A stretch of 64,000 nucleotides of DNA from Luteithermobacter gelatinilyticus (GTDB lineage: Bacteria > Pseudomonadota > Alphaproteobacteria > Sphingomonadales > Emcibacteraceae). The notes below the pieces were generated by a model. The model worked only from the letters and a program-made list of their open reading frames with translations. It searched no databases and had not been told where the DNA came from. Numbering within the stretch: the first letter of the stretch is position 1; every line of letters begins with the position of its first letter. Both the position numbers and the translations under genes were made by a program. Location: assembly GCF_005849285.1 (NCBI RefSeq), contig NZ_CP040517.1, positions 874,501 to 938,500 of the forward strand. Direction: 5' to 3'. Below are positions 18,649-27,702 of this stretch, one piece after another.

Positions 18649-21600
18649 AATTCGGTCACTTTTTCATAGAACGCCCCCGGTTTGCCGGGGTTTTGTCCAT
18701 TTTGCTGATTATTATCGGGCTTCTGGCTTTCGGGGCCCTGCCGGTATCCCAATATCCGGAAATTTCCCCGCCGACCATTAACGTGTCGGCCTCCTATCCG
18801 GGGGCGACAGCGGAAACCATTGCCGATACTGTGGCCACTCCTATTGAACAGGCGGTCAATGGCGTGGAAAACATGCTGTATATGACCTCGTCCTCCACAG
18901 CGGGCCAGTTGTCGCTGGACATTACGTTTGAACTGGGGACCGATCTGGATACGGCGCAGGTTCTGGTGCAGAACCGGGTTGCCCAGGCGGAACCGCGCCT
19001 GCCGGCGGAAGTGCGCAATCTGGGGGTTGTGGTTCAGAAACGATCGCCGGACCTGATGATGGTGGTGCATCTTTTGTCCCCGGACGGCACCTTTGACAAC
19101 CTGTATATCAGCAATTATGCCCAGTTGCAGGTGGTGGACGTGCTCAAAAGGATCAAGGGCATCGGCGACATCACTGTTTTCGGCACCCGGGAATACAGCA
19201 TGCGGGTGTGGCTGGATCCGGACCGGCTGGCGGCCCTTAACCTGACAGCAACGGATGTGATTCAGGCGCTCAGGGCCCAGAATGTGCAGGTGGCTGCGGG
19301 AACGCTGGGCCAGCCGCCCATGAAGGAAAAAACGGCCTATCAGTTTTCGGTCAATACCCAGGGGCGCTTCAACGATGTTGAACAGTTCAAGAAAGTCATC
19401 ATTAAGTCCGGGGAAGAAGGGCGCCTGGCGCGCATCGAGGATGTGGCACGGGTGGAGCTCGGGGCCAGGGATTACGGGATCAACAGTTTCCTGAATGGCA
19501 AGATGGCAACGGGGCTGGGCATTTTCCAGCTGCCCGGCGGGAACGCCCTGGAAACTGCGGCGGCAATTCACAGAACCATGGAGGAACTGTCCAAAGATTT
19601 CCCCGACGGACTGACCTATAAAATCGCCTATGACCCCACCCAGTTTGTGGAAGAGTCCATGGACGCCGTCTACCAGACTATTTTTGAAGCGGCGCTTTTG
19701 GTGATCGTAGTGATTATCTTGTTCCTGCAGTCTTGGCGGGCGGCCCTGATCCCGATTATTGCCATTCCGGTCTCCCTGATCGGCACCTTTGCGGTGATGG
19801 CCATGTTCGGGTTTTCGCTCAATACGCTGTCGCTGTTCGGGCTTGTTCTGGCCATCGGGATTGTGGTGGATGACGCCATTGTGGTGGTGGAAAATATTGA
19901 ACGGAATCTGGAGCTTGGCAAAAGCCCGCGCGAGGCTGCTCATATCACCATGGACGAGGTGGGTACGGCGCTCATTTCCATCGCGCTGGTGCTTTCGGCA
20001 GTTTTTGTGCCGGCGGCCTTTTTGGGCGGAATTACTGGCGAGTTCTTCCGCCAGTTTGCGCTCACCATTGCGGTGGCAACCATCATTTCCGCGTTTAACT
20101 CGCTTACGCTTAGTCCGGCACTGGGGGCTATTCTGTTACGGGAGAAAGGGGCGCCGCGTACCACTTTCGGCAGGATCTGGAATGCAGTTCTCGGGCCGGT
20201 GTTCAGGGTTTTCAACGCGGTTTTTGACAAGGCGACCACCGGATATGAGCGCAGCATATCGCAGGTCATCCGCCGTCCGTATGTTTCCTTAAGCGTTTTC
20301 GGCGTGTTGCTGTTGGTGATGGTTGGGGCGATCCTGCGTATTCCCACCGGATTTATTCCGCAGCAGGACATGGGATATCTGATCGTATCGGTAGAACTGC
20401 CCAAAGGGGCGTCCCTGCAACGCACCACCGATGTGGTGCTGGAAGCGACCGATGAAATCTTGGAGGTGCCGGGGGTGGGCAATGTGGTGGGCATTGCCGG
20501 GTTTAGCGGGGCGACTTTTGCCTCGGCGTCCAATGCGGCGGCCATGTTTGTGTTGCTGGAGCAGTTTGAAGACCGCGCGCCAGGCATCACGGCGGCGGGC
20601 GTTGCGGCGCAGATCCGGCAAAAACTTGGTCATATCATGGAAGCGGGCTTTTTTGTCATTGATCCGCCGCCGGTGCGCGGGCTGGGTCAGGGCGGCGGTT
20701 TCAAGATGATGGTGCAGGACCGTTCGGGCCAGGGGTTGCGGGCGCTGGAAGCTGAGAGCTGGAAACTGATCGGCATGGCCAATCAGGATCCGATGATCCA
20801 GTTTGCCTTCACCACCTATGGCACAAATGTGCCGCGCTATTGGCTGGACATTGACCGGACCAAGGTGGAAATGCTGGATGTGCCGATTGACAATGTGTTC
20901 AGCACATTGCAGGCCTATCTGGGGTCGGCTTATGTGAATGACTTTAACCTTTTTGGCCGCACCTACCGGGTGACCGTACAGGCGGATTCCGAGTTCCGGC
21001 TGACCCCGGATGATATTACGGATCTGAGGACCCGCTCGCGCAGCGGCAAGATGGTGCCGCTGGGATCGTTGCTGGAAGTGCGCAAGACCACCGGTCCGGA
21101 CCGGGTGGTGCGGCATAACCTTTATCCGGCGGCCGAAGTCCAGGGCAGCGCCATGCCGGGGGTAAGCACCGGCGCGGCCATCGAGGTGATGGAACGGCTT
21201 GCGGCGCAGGGGCTTCAGAGCGGATTTGGCTATGAATGGACGGAGATTGCCTATCAGGAGAAAAAAACCGGCAATGTGGGGCTGTTGATTTTCCCCTTGA
21301 GTGTACTGTTTGTTTTTCTGGTACTGACCGCTCAGTATGAAAGCTGGTCGCTGCCGCTGGCCATTATCCTGATTGTGCCGCTATGTATTCTGTTTGCCCT
21401 TGGCGGCATCTGGCTCAGGGGCATGGACAACAATATCCTCACCCAGATCGGCTTTATCGTGCTGATTGGGCTGGCGAGCAAGAACGCCATTCTGGTGGTG
21501 GAATTTGCCAAGCAACAGGAAGAGGAAGGGCGGCGGCTTCTGAGCGCGGTCGTCGAAGCGGCCCGGTTGCGGCTGCGGCCCATTCTGATGACCTCCATCG

Positions 21601-21812
21601 CTTTTATTCTCGGGGTTGTACCGCTGGTGTTTTCTTCTGGTGCCGGTGCGGAAATGCGTCAGGTTCTGGGGACTGCGGTCTTTTCCGGCATGATCGGCGT
21701 GACGCTCACCGGGCTGTTCCTGACTCCGGTCTTTTATGTGGTGATCCGTCGGTTTGTGACGGGCCAGAAAAACGACAACTCCCTTGAAATTCCCGAACCG
21801 GATAAGATCTAG
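18645..21812 (+). CDS. RND efflux permease (AcrB/MexF-like)
   Basis: 1055-aa hydrophobe/amphiphile efflux RND transporter, 12 membrane spans with two large periplasmic loops. Seen: N-terminal FFIERPRFAGVLSILLIIIGLLAFGALPVSQYP, the porter loop with PGATAETIADTVATPIEQAVNGVENMLYM, TMS4 with LVLAIGIVVDDAIVVVENIERNLE (the two adjacent proton-relay aspartates), and the second-half ILTQIGFIVLIGLASKNAILVVEFA. Length is normal. MexF-like features fit aromatic or drug-type substrates. It is followed directly by hpaR, so export of aromatic compounds is possible but only by context. Confidence 0.95.
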   Translation: MKFGHFFIERPRFAGVLSILLIIIGLLAFGALPVSQYPEISPPTINVSASYPGATAETIADTVATPIEQAVNGVENMLYMTSSSTAGQLSLDITFELGTDLDTAQVLVQNRVAQAEPRLPAEVRNLGVVVQKRSPDLMMVVHLLSPDGTFDNLYISNYAQLQVVDVLKRIKGIGDITVFGTREYSMRVWLDPDRLAALNLTATDVIQALRAQNVQVAAGTLGQPPMKEKTAYQFSVNTQGRFNDVEQFKKVIIKSGEEGRLARIEDVARVELGARDYGINSFLNGKMATGLGIFQLPGGNALETAAAIHRTMEELSKDFPDGLTYKIAYDPTQFVEESMDAVYQTIFEAALLVIVVIILFLQSWRAALIPIIAIPVSLIGTFAVMAMFGFSLNTLSLFGLVLAIGIVVDDAIVVVENIERNLELGKSPREAAHITMDEVGTALISIALVLSAVFVPAAFLGGITGEFFRQFALTIAVATIISAFNSLTLSPALGAILLREKGAPRTTFGRIWNAVLGPVFRVFNAVFDKATTGYERSISQVIRRPYVSLSVFGVLLLVMVGAILRIPTGFIPQQDMGYLIVSVELPKGASLQRTTDVVLEATDEILEVPGVGNVVGIAGFSGATFASASNAAAMFVLLEQFEDRAPGITAAGVAAQIRQKLGHIMEAGFFVIDPPPVRGLGQGGGFKMMVQDRSGQGLRALEAESWKLIGMANQDPMIQFAFTTYGTNVPRYWLDIDRTKVEMLDVPIDNVFSTLQAYLGSAYVNDFNLFGRTYRVTVQADSEFRLTPDDITDLRTRSRSGKMVPLGSLLEVRKTTGPDRVVRHNLYPAAEVQGSAMPGVSTGAAIEVMERLAAQGLQSGFGYEWTEIAYQEKKTGNVGLLIFPLSVLFVFLVLTAQYESWSLPLAIILIVPLCILFALGGIWLRGMDNNILTQIGFIVLIGLASKNAILVVEFAKQQEEEGRRLLSAVVEAARLRLRPILMTSIAFILGVVPLVFSSGAGAEMRQVLGTAVFSGMIGVTLTGLFLTPVFYVVIRRFVTGQKNDNSLEIPEPDKI

Positions 21813-21864
21813 GGGCGATATGCTAAGAAATACTAATATCTGTGAAAGGAGCTGAGGAAATAGG

Positions 21865-22362
21865 TTGCGAGAGTCTTTGACAGGGGGTAACACTAGAGCC
21901 TTGCTTCAAAGCGTTTCAACGGCAATGGACCCGCTCGCCATGCGTGAATTCAATCGCTCCCTTCCCATGCGGATGCTCAGGGCACGGGAAGTATTTATGA
22001 AATTGTTCAGACCCATTCTGAACGATTACGGCATCACGGAACAGCAATGGCGTGTGCTCAGGGCGTTGCTGGATGAAGGGGAAATGAGTGGCCAGGCCCT
22101 GAGCCGTAAATGCTGCCTGTCCGGGCCCAGCCTGTCCCGCATCATCAGCCTGCTGTCCAAAAAGGGATATATCATCAAACGTATTCAGCCTGACGACCAG
22201 CGGTACATGCTGATCCGGCTGGCGCCCGCCGGCAAAAAATTGTGTGAAGAAATGTCTCCGCGCATCGAGGAAAAATACCGGGCGGCGGAAAGTATCATAA
22301 GCCCGCAGCAGCAGGAACAGTTGCACCGACTTCTGGACCAGATCATCGACCGGGAAGAGTAA
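21865..22362 (+). CDS. hpaR: Homoprotocatechuate degradation regulator, MarR family
   Basis: MarR-family repressor. Seen: REFNRSLPMRMLRAREVFMKLFRPILNDYGITEQQWRVLRALLDEGEMSGQALSRKCCLSGPSLSRIISLLSKKGYI, the wing with QPDDQRYMLIRLAPAG, and a short helical C-terminus; this RSLP..LLRARE..M opening is specific to HpaR. The start is uncertain: TTG at 21865 follows a good AAAGGAG..GAGG site, while ATG at 21925 or 21940 would give lengths closer to known HpaR. Known HpaR proteins repress the hpa meta-cleavage genes and are released by the aromatic acid substrate; the target here would be the divergent 24186-24348 promoter region. Confidence 0.88.
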   Translation: MRESLTGGNTRALLQSVSTAMDPLAMREFNRSLPMRMLRAREVFMKLFRPILNDYGITEQQWRVLRALLDEGEMSGQALSRKCCLSGPSLSRIISLLSKKGYIIKRIQPDDQRYMLIRLAPAGKKLCEEMSPRIEEKYRAAESIISPQQQEQLHRLLDQIIDREE

Positions 22363-22377
22363 GCCCCCAGAAAAGCC

Positions 22378-23241
22378 TTACAGGCGTTCATCTTCCACCC
22401 CGTTTTTCAGGCAACCGATTCCGTCCACGGTCACTTCCACCACGTCGCCGGGGATAAGATAACGTGGCGGGTCAAGGCGCGCGCCGGCGCCCGTGGGGGT
22501 GCCAGTGGCGATCATATCCCCCGGTTCAAGCTGGGCGAAGGTGGAAATATAATGGATTAGATAAGGGATCGGGAACATCATGTTGGCAGTGGTATCGTCC
22601 TGACGTATTTCCCCATTCACCCGGGTCTGAAGATGCAAGGCCCCCAGATCTTCAAACTGATCCGACGTGACCATCCAGGGGCCATACGCGCCGAGTCGTT
22701 CGAAATTCTTGCCCTGGGTGACGTTGAACTTGGCGTGACGCACCCAGTCGCGCAGGGTCGCTTCGTTCATGATGGTGAGGCCTGCAATGTGATCCCGGGC
22801 ATGTTCTTCGGGAATGCGCCGTCCGGCTTTGCCGATGATGACGACAATTTCTCCCTCATAATCCAGTTGTTCACTTTCCGGGGGGCGGACCAGATTTTCC
22901 CCCTGTGCAACAAAAGAACCGGGCGTGCGCATGAAAATGCTGGGATATTTCGGCAGTTCGGATTCGTCTTGATATTCCGCATTGCGGTTGGCGTAATTGA
23001 CGCCCACACAAATGATTTTTCCCGGGCTGAGTAAGGGTTTTAACAGCTTGACCTGCTCCACGGGGCAAAGGGGGGGCAAGCTTTGGGCCAGGGCCATGGC
23101 CTCTTCCAGCCGCCCTTGTTGCAGCAGCGCATCAAGGCTGTATACCCCTTCTCCCAGTCGCCCGCCCAGGTCGATGACCTGATTGTCCTGAACCGTTCCT
23201 ACCGAGATCCGGCCGTCTTTTTCGAAGGTGATGAATTTCAT
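22378..23241 (-). CDS. Fumarylacetoacetate hydrolase-family enzyme, probable HpaG-type decarboxylase/isomerase
   Basis: 287-aa FAH-fold protein with a small N-terminal domain. Seen: KIICVGVNYANRNAEYQDE, the metal-binding DYEGEIVVIIGKAGRRI (Glu-x-Glu pair), TIMNEATLRDWVRHAKFNVTQGKNFE, and the C-terminal DMIATGTPTGAGARLDPPRYLIPGDVVEV signature. In homoprotocatechuate breakdown FAH proteins perform decarboxylation of 5-oxopent-3-ene-1,2,5-tricarboxylate and the next isomerisation; enterobacterial HpaG has two FAH domains, this has one. It is in the same direction as, and 32 bp after, the DapA-like aldolase. A 2-hydroxyhepta-2,4-dienedioate isomerase alone is the main alternative. Confidence 0.82.
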   Translation of the reverse strand: MKFITFEKDGRISVGTVQDNQVIDLGGRLGEGVYSLDALLQQGRLEEAMALAQSLPPLCPVEQVKLLKPLLSPGKIICVGVNYANRNAEYQDESELPKYPSIFMRTPGSFVAQGENLVRPPESEQLDYEGEIVVIIGKAGRRIPEEHARDHIAGLTIMNEATLRDWVRHAKFNVTQGKNFERLGAYGPWMVTSDQFEDLGALHLQTRVNGEIRQDDTTANMMFPIPYLIHYISTFAQLEPGDMIATGTPTGAGARLDPPRYLIPGDVVEVTVDGIGCLKNGVEDERL

Positions 23242-23273
23242 GATCCTCTCCCGCGTCCTTTATATCATGCCTG

Positions 23274-24185
23274 TTATATCAGGCCTGCGCGGTCCAGTAC
23301 CGCGTCCAGACGCCTTTCCAGGTCCGGTGGGGCGGGGCACATGGGCAGGCGGTGTTCATTGTCCGCGATCAGGCCCAGGCGCTTCATCATATATTTGATG
23401 GGGATGGGGTTGGTGTCGTAAAAAACTGCCTGATTGACCTCCAGTAGGCTGGCATGCAGCGCCCGGCCTTTTTTCAGATCATTGTTCCAGACGGCCTCTA
23501 CCATATCCGCCAGAATGCGGGGGTTTAGGTTGCCCACCGCATTCATCAGGCCGCAGGCGCCCACCGCCATCATGGGGAAACTCAGTTCTTCCAGCCCGAC
23601 GAAGAATTTCAGGTCCGGGTCGATATGCCCCAGGCATTCGCTGACAAAACCCAGATCGTTGACCGCATGTTTGAGGCCCACGAAATTGGGGGAACGGTTC
23701 CGCAGGGTCCGCACCGTGTCCAGCGTCACACCGACGGCGGTACGGCCGGGAATATGGTAAATCATCCAGGGCACGTCATGGCCTTCGGCCAGTTTCAGGT
23801 AATAGTCGATCAGGCCCCGCTGCGGCGGCCGGATATAATAGGGAGTGACAATCAGCAGGGCATCGGCGCCGGCGTCTACCGCATGATGGGTGAGCTGTTG
23901 CGACTCGGCCAGCGACTGGGAGCCGGTGGCCGCCACCACGGGGCAGCGTCCGTTGACGGTATCGACGGCAAGGGAAACCAGGCGGTTCCTCTCGTCAATC
24001 GTCAGGGTGGAGGGTTCGGCCGTAGTGCCGTTGACCAGAATGCCATGCGAGCCGTTCCTGATCTGGAACTCAACCAGCCCGACATAGGCGTCATAATCCA
24101 CCTGGCCATTGCGGAACGGGGTGATCAGGGGGGGAATGGAGCCTTTCAGGCGGTCGGCCTGGGGGCGGTCCTGTGATGGTGTCAT
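23274..24185 (-). CDS. DHDPS/NAL-family aldolase, probable 4-hydroxy-2-oxoheptanedioate-type aldolase
   Basis: 303-aa class I aldolase of the dihydrodipicolinate synthase family. Seen: GSIPPLITPFRNGQVDYDAYV, the GTTAEPSTLTIDERNRL substrate loop (GTTAEP in place of the usual GTTGE), the general-acid tyrosine in MIYHIPGRTAVGV, and the Schiff-base lysine in FVGLKHAVNDLG. Because it sits in the hpa cluster and no HpaI-type class II aldolase is present in the window, it may cleave the terminal hydroxy-oxo-heptanedioate to pyruvate and succinate semialdehyde. True lysine biosynthesis DapA is the alternative, but the context argues against it. First gene of a leftward pair with the FAH gene. Confidence 0.8.
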   Translation of the reverse strand: MTPSQDRPQADRLKGSIPPLITPFRNGQVDYDAYVGLVEFQIRNGSHGILVNGTTAEPSTLTIDERNRLVSLAVDTVNGRCPVVAATGSQSLAESQQLTHHAVDAGADALLIVTPYYIRPPQRGLIDYYLKLAEGHDVPWMIYHIPGRTAVGVTLDTVRTLRNRSPNFVGLKHAVNDLGFVSECLGHIDPDLKFFVGLEELSFPMMAVGACGLMNAVGNLNPRILADMVEAVWNNDLKKGRALHASLLEVNQAVFYDTNPIPIKYMMKRLGLIADNEHRLPMCPAPPDLERRLDAVLDRAGLI

Positions 24186-24348
24186 TATTCGTCTCCTTGG
24201 GGGCTGTCTTCTTGGAGTGGGCCCCGCTTACTTATTGACAGGATGTCAAGAATAATTTAATACATAACATGTTATCTATTATCTTGTTAACTAATATTGC
24301 GATGACTGTCAATATCCTTCATACTGATCGCCTGTCTGGAGAAAAACC
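24186..24348. promoter_or_regulatory. Divergent hpa promoter region with palindromes
   Basis: This 163-bp spacer separates the two arms of the hpa cluster. It contains TTGAC-AGGAT-GTCAA at 24235-24249, whose first six bases (TTGACA) resemble a rightward -35 box, and the perfect 12-base palindrome ATAACATGTTAT at 24264-24275 where a -10 or operator would lie; GTTAAC follows at 24286. HpaR regulation through these dyads is inference. Confidence 0.45.
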
Positions 24349-24744
24349 GTGCCTCATTTTATCGTAGAATACTCCGCGAATATAGAGCAGGAACTGGATC
24401 TTCCGGAGTTCCTTGCAAAAATCCGTGATGTGGCCGTGGAGACCGGGCTCTTTCCTTTGGGCGGAATTCGGGTACGGGCCGCCCGCCGGGACCATTATGT
24501 CATTGCCGACGGCAACCCGGAAAACGGTTTTGTGCATATTGTGGCGCGGCTTCGGGCGGGGCGGCCGTTCGACCTGCGCAAACAGGCAGGGCATCAGATC
24601 TTCGGGGTGATCTGCGACCACCTCCAGTCGCTTTATAACCGTCGCCCGTTCGCCATTTCCTTTGAAATGCAAGAAATCGACATGGACTTCAATTTCAAGA
24701 AAAACAACCTTCATGAGCGTCTTGAGCATAAACAGGAAGCATAA
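24349..24744 (+). CDS. hpaF: 5-carboxymethyl-2-hydroxymuconate delta-isomerase
   Basis: 131-aa CHMI of the tautomerase superfamily; it isomerises 5-carboxymethyl-2-hydroxymuconate to 5-oxopent-3-ene-1,2,5-tricarboxylate. Seen: GTG start followed by PHFIVEYSANIEQELDLPEFL, so that after removal of fMet the N-terminal catalytic proline is exposed, then GLFPLGGIRVRAARRDHYVIADG, FVHIVARLRAGR and the C-terminal LSFEMQ-like ISFEMQEIDMDFNFKKNNLHERL that closes E. coli HpaF as well. Length matches the family (~126). Two bases separate it from hpaE. Confidence 0.94.
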   Translation: MPHFIVEYSANIEQELDLPEFLAKIRDVAVETGLFPLGGIRVRAARRDHYVIADGNPENGFVHIVARLRAGRPFDLRKQAGHQIFGVICDHLQSLYNRRPFAISFEMQEIDMDFNFKKNNLHERLEHKQEA

Positions 24745-24746
24745 CC

Positions 24747-26264
24747 ATGACACAGTTTGAGCAAAACTTGCAAAAGGCCGAAGCGTTTTTGCAACGTTTC
24801 AGAGATAACCCGGCTCCGCATTTTATTGCCGGTACAATAACCCTTGGTCGCTCAGGCCGGACGTTTGACAATATCAGCCCCTTAGACAACAGCGTGATGG
24901 GAGAGGTGGCCGAAGGCAGCGCCGCCGACATTGACGCGGCCGCCACGGCCGCCTGGGACGCCTTTCCGGCCTGGCGCGACATGTCCCCCAAGGAACGCAA
25001 ACGGATTCTTCATCGTCTCGCGGATCTGATCGAGCGGGATGCGGAGGAAATCGCGCTGCTGGAAAGCCTGGATACGGGACAGCCCATCCGTTTCATGAGC
25101 AAGGCGGCCATCCGTGGGGCCGCCAATTTTCGCTTCTTCGCGGACCGGGCGCCGCAGGCCCGGGACGGGCAGGCCCTGCCGATGGACAGCCATATCAACT
25201 ATACCCTGCGTACTCCCATCGGGCCAGTGGGCGTGATTACCCCTTGGAACACGCCCTTTATGCTGGCCACCTGGAAAATCGCCCCGGCATTGGCTGCCGG
25301 CTGCACCATTGTGCACAAACCGGCGGAATGGAGCCCGCTGACGGCGGTGAAACTCGCCGAACTGGCCCAAGAAGCCGGTATCCCCGACGGGGTGTGGAAT
25401 ATGGTGCAGGGGCTGGGCGAAGGCGCGGGCAAGGCGCTGACCGAGCATCCTCACATCAAGGCGCTGGCCTTTGTCGGCGAAAGCCAGACCGGTAGCCTGA
25501 TCATGGCCCAGGGCGCTCCGACCCTGAAACGGGTGCATTTCGAACTGGGCGGCAAAAATCCGGTGATCGTGTTTAACGATGCGGATCTGGACCGGGCGCT
25601 GGATGCGGTGGTGTTCATGATTTACAGCCTGAATGGCCAGCGCTGCACCTCCTCCAGCCGTTTGTTGATCCAGAAAGACATCGAGGCGGAATTTCTCGAC
25701 CGTCTTGCGGAACGGGTGTCGAAAGTACGGGTGGGCCACCCGCTGGACCCGGCGACGGAAGTGGGGCCGCTGATCCACAAAAAGCATTTTAACAAGGTGA
25801 TGAGTTATATGCAGATCGCCCGCGAGGACGGGGCGGAGATCCGGGTTGGCGGCGCGGCGCGCGAGGATCTGGCGCCGGGCAACTATGTCATCCCCACCCT
25901 GTTCGCGAATGCCCGCAATGACATGCGCATAGCCCAGGAGGAAATCTTTGGCCCGGTGCTGACCGCCATTCCCTTCACCGACGAGGCGGAAGCGTTGCAA
26001 CTGGCCAATGACGTGCAATATGGACTCACGGGCTATATCTGGACCCGGGATGTGGGGCGGGCCCATCGGCTGGCGCAGCGGATGGACGCAGGCATGATCT
26101 GGGTGAATTCGGAAAATAACCGGCATCTGCCTTCTCCCTTTGGTGGCATGAAAGCCAGCGGCATTGGCCGGGACGGCGGCGATTACAGTTTTGAGTTTTA
26201 CATGGAAACCAAAAATATCTGCATCGCGCTGGGGGACCACCCGATCCCCAAACTGGGGGTTTGA
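24747..26264 (+). CDS. hpaE: 5-carboxymethyl-2-hydroxymuconate semialdehyde dehydrogenase
   Basis: 505-aa NAD-dependent aldehyde dehydrogenase. Seen: RMP-like FDNISPLDNSVMGEVAEGSAADIDAAATAAWDAFPAW, the cofactor segment PVGVITPWNTPFMLATWKIAPALAAGCTIVHKPAEWSPLTA, the catalytic glutamate in RVHFELGGKNPVIVF, the catalytic cysteine in NGQRCTSSSRLL, and a C-terminal PFGGMKASGIGRDGGDYSFEFYMETKNICIALG typical of HpaE (CHMS dehydrogenase). Oxidises the ring-cleavage product of HpaD. It sits between hpaF and hpaD, the order expected of an hpa upper operon. Confidence 0.94.
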   Translation: MTQFEQNLQKAEAFLQRFRDNPAPHFIAGTITLGRSGRTFDNISPLDNSVMGEVAEGSAADIDAAATAAWDAFPAWRDMSPKERKRILHRLADLIERDAEEIALLESLDTGQPIRFMSKAAIRGAANFRFFADRAPQARDGQALPMDSHINYTLRTPIGPVGVITPWNTPFMLATWKIAPALAAGCTIVHKPAEWSPLTAVKLAELAQEAGIPDGVWNMVQGLGEGAGKALTEHPHIKALAFVGESQTGSLIMAQGAPTLKRVHFELGGKNPVIVFNDADLDRALDAVVFMIYSLNGQRCTSSSRLLIQKDIEAEFLDRLAERVSKVRVGHPLDPATEVGPLIHKKHFNKVMSYMQIAREDGAEIRVGGAAREDLAPGNYVIPTLFANARNDMRIAQEEIFGPVLTAIPFTDEAEALQLANDVQYGLTGYIWTRDVGRAHRLAQRMDAGMIWVNSENNRHLPSPFGGMKASGIGRDGGDYSFEFYMETKNICIALGDHPIPKLGV

Positions 26265-26300
26265 ACGGCACCGGAAGAAACCTTGGAAAGGATTAAGAGA

Positions 26301-27143
26301 ATGGGCGAAATTGTACTGGCCGCCAAAATCACCCATGTGCCGACCATCTGGATGTCGGAAAAGGTGAAAGGGTTTGAAGGCATCCGGAAGCAGGCTGTTG
26401 CAGGGTTGAAAGAAATCGGTCGTCGCGCTGAAGCCCGGGGGGTGGAAACCTTTATCCTATGCGACACTCACTGGTTGGTGAACCAGGGGTTTCACCTGAA
26501 CGGCCGCCCGGGTTGGGCGGGCACCTTTACCAGTCATGAACTGCCGCATATGCTACATGGGCTGGCCTATGACTATCGCGGGGATCCGGATCTGGGCGAC
26601 CTGATTGCCGAAGAAGCCAATGCAGCAGGGCTGCGTACGCTCAATCACAAGGTGCAGGGCTTGGACCTGGAATATGGCACGCTGATTCCCATGTGGCTGG
26701 CCAATACATTCGGGGCCAGGGTGTTACCGGTGGCGGCCAACCAGTTCTCGGCCCCCGAAGAAAACCGGGATTTCGGTATAGCGTTGCGCCGGGCGGTGGA
26801 AAAAAGCGGCCGTCGTGTGGCGTTTCTCGCCTCGGGCTCCCTGTCCCATGCGTTCGCACCCAACCGTGTCTCCCGGGATAAACTCAATGACATCACCGAT
26901 GAATTTCTGCGGCAGGTGGACCTGAGGGTTTTGCAGCTCTGGACCGAAGGCGAGATCGCGACCTTCCTGAAAATGCTGCCCACTTATGTGACGGCCTGCC
27001 ACGGGGAAGGGGCTATGGCCGATACCGCCATGCTGTTTGGCGTGCTGGGGTGGGACAGTTATAGGGGTAAAGCCGAAATTCTTTGTGACTATTTCCCGTC
27101 CAGTGGCACGGGTCAGGTGATCGTGGACTTTCCAGTGTCTTAA
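26301..27143 (+). CDS. hpaD: 3,4-dihydroxyphenylacetate 2,3-dioxygenase
   Basis: 280-aa class III (LigB-type) extradiol ring-cleavage dioxygenase that opens homoprotocatechuate. Seen: EIVLAAKITHVPTIWMSE, FILCDTHWLVNQGFHLN, TSHELPHMLHGLAYDYRGDPDLGDLIAEEA, VAFLASGSLSHAF, and YVTACHGEGAMADTAMLFGVLGWD, which align along the whole length with E. coli HpaD and keep the histidines and glutamate expected to hold Fe(II). Start put at the ATG at 26301 with an AAAGGA site; an in-frame TTG at 26283 would add six residues. Last gene of the rightward arm. Confidence 0.95.
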   Translation: MGEIVLAAKITHVPTIWMSEKVKGFEGIRKQAVAGLKEIGRRAEARGVETFILCDTHWLVNQGFHLNGRPGWAGTFTSHELPHMLHGLAYDYRGDPDLGDLIAEEANAAGLRTLNHKVQGLDLEYGTLIPMWLANTFGARVLPVAANQFSAPEENRDFGIALRRAVEKSGRRVAFLASGSLSHAFAPNRVSRDKLNDITDEFLRQVDLRVLQLWTEGEIATFLKMLPTYVTACHGEGAMADTAMLFGVLGWDSYRGKAEILCDYFPSSGTGQVIVDFPVS

Positions 27144-27161
27144 CTAAGGGGCCTCAGCAAC

Positions 27162-27491
27162 CTATCCGGCGCAATTGCGGCATTGCGGAGTGGACGGGTC
27201 AAGAGACAGACGATCTTTGTCAATTTCTTCGCCACAGGTGATGCAATACCCGAATTCCCCGTCTTCGAGACGCTGCAAGGCCGCCTCGATGCGCTGTAGT
27301 TCCAGGCGGCGCCGGCGTTCCACCTCCTTGGACATGGCCTGGGCCTGAAGAGCATCCATGCGCGACAGGCGCCCCACCTTGGTCTGATCCAGTTCAACGG
27401 CCGCCTTGTTATCCTGGGCCGTATGGATCAGCTGTTCCAATTCTGCTTTTTTGGATTGCAGTATTTTTCTGAAACGATCCGCGTACGCCAT
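27162..27491 (-). CDS. TraR/DksA-family zinc-finger protein
   Basis: 109-aa DksA-like protein. Seen: a coiled-coil N-terminal two-thirds (YADRFRKILQSKKAELEQLIHTAQDN ... AQAMSKEVERRRRLELQRIEAALQRLEDGEFG) followed by a four-cysteine zinc ribbon YCITCGEEI...CRNCAG. It is shorter than canonical DksA (~150 aa). The tip acidic residues of DksA are not clear here, so it may belong to the short DksA-like group that acts on RNA polymerase secondary channel only in part. It converges on hpaD with an 18-bp gap and is transcribed alone. Confidence 0.88.
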   Translation of the reverse strand: MAYADRFRKILQSKKAELEQLIHTAQDNKAAVELDQTKVGRLSRMDALQAQAMSKEVERRRRLELQRIEAALQRLEDGEFGYCITCGEEIDKDRLSLDPSTPQCRNCAG

Positions 27492-27702
27492 TTTCTAAAA
27501 AGTCCTTACCGGTTGCCTATCTGGAGAAAGGGGTTTCAGTAATGATCCCTGCTCCAAAACAGTATCGGCCGGATAGTCGGGAATGACAATCCCTGGTAAC
27601 TATGTTTTAAATAATTATTTGTATAAGCAATTAATTCTTGACCGGGGGCCCCGGATCAGAAAAATAAAGGTACAAACTGAAGGTCAGGGTGAGGAAAATC
27701 CC

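Noticed and set aside
18405-19943. Long open frame (~510 codons) antisense to the RND permease
   Set aside because: Mirrors the GC-rich codon structure of the permease; His/Arg/Gln-rich composition, no ribosome site, no known domain.
24882-26336. Long antisense frame over hpaE
   Set aside because: Same cause: complement of a high-GC aldehyde dehydrogenase gene; no protein-like features.
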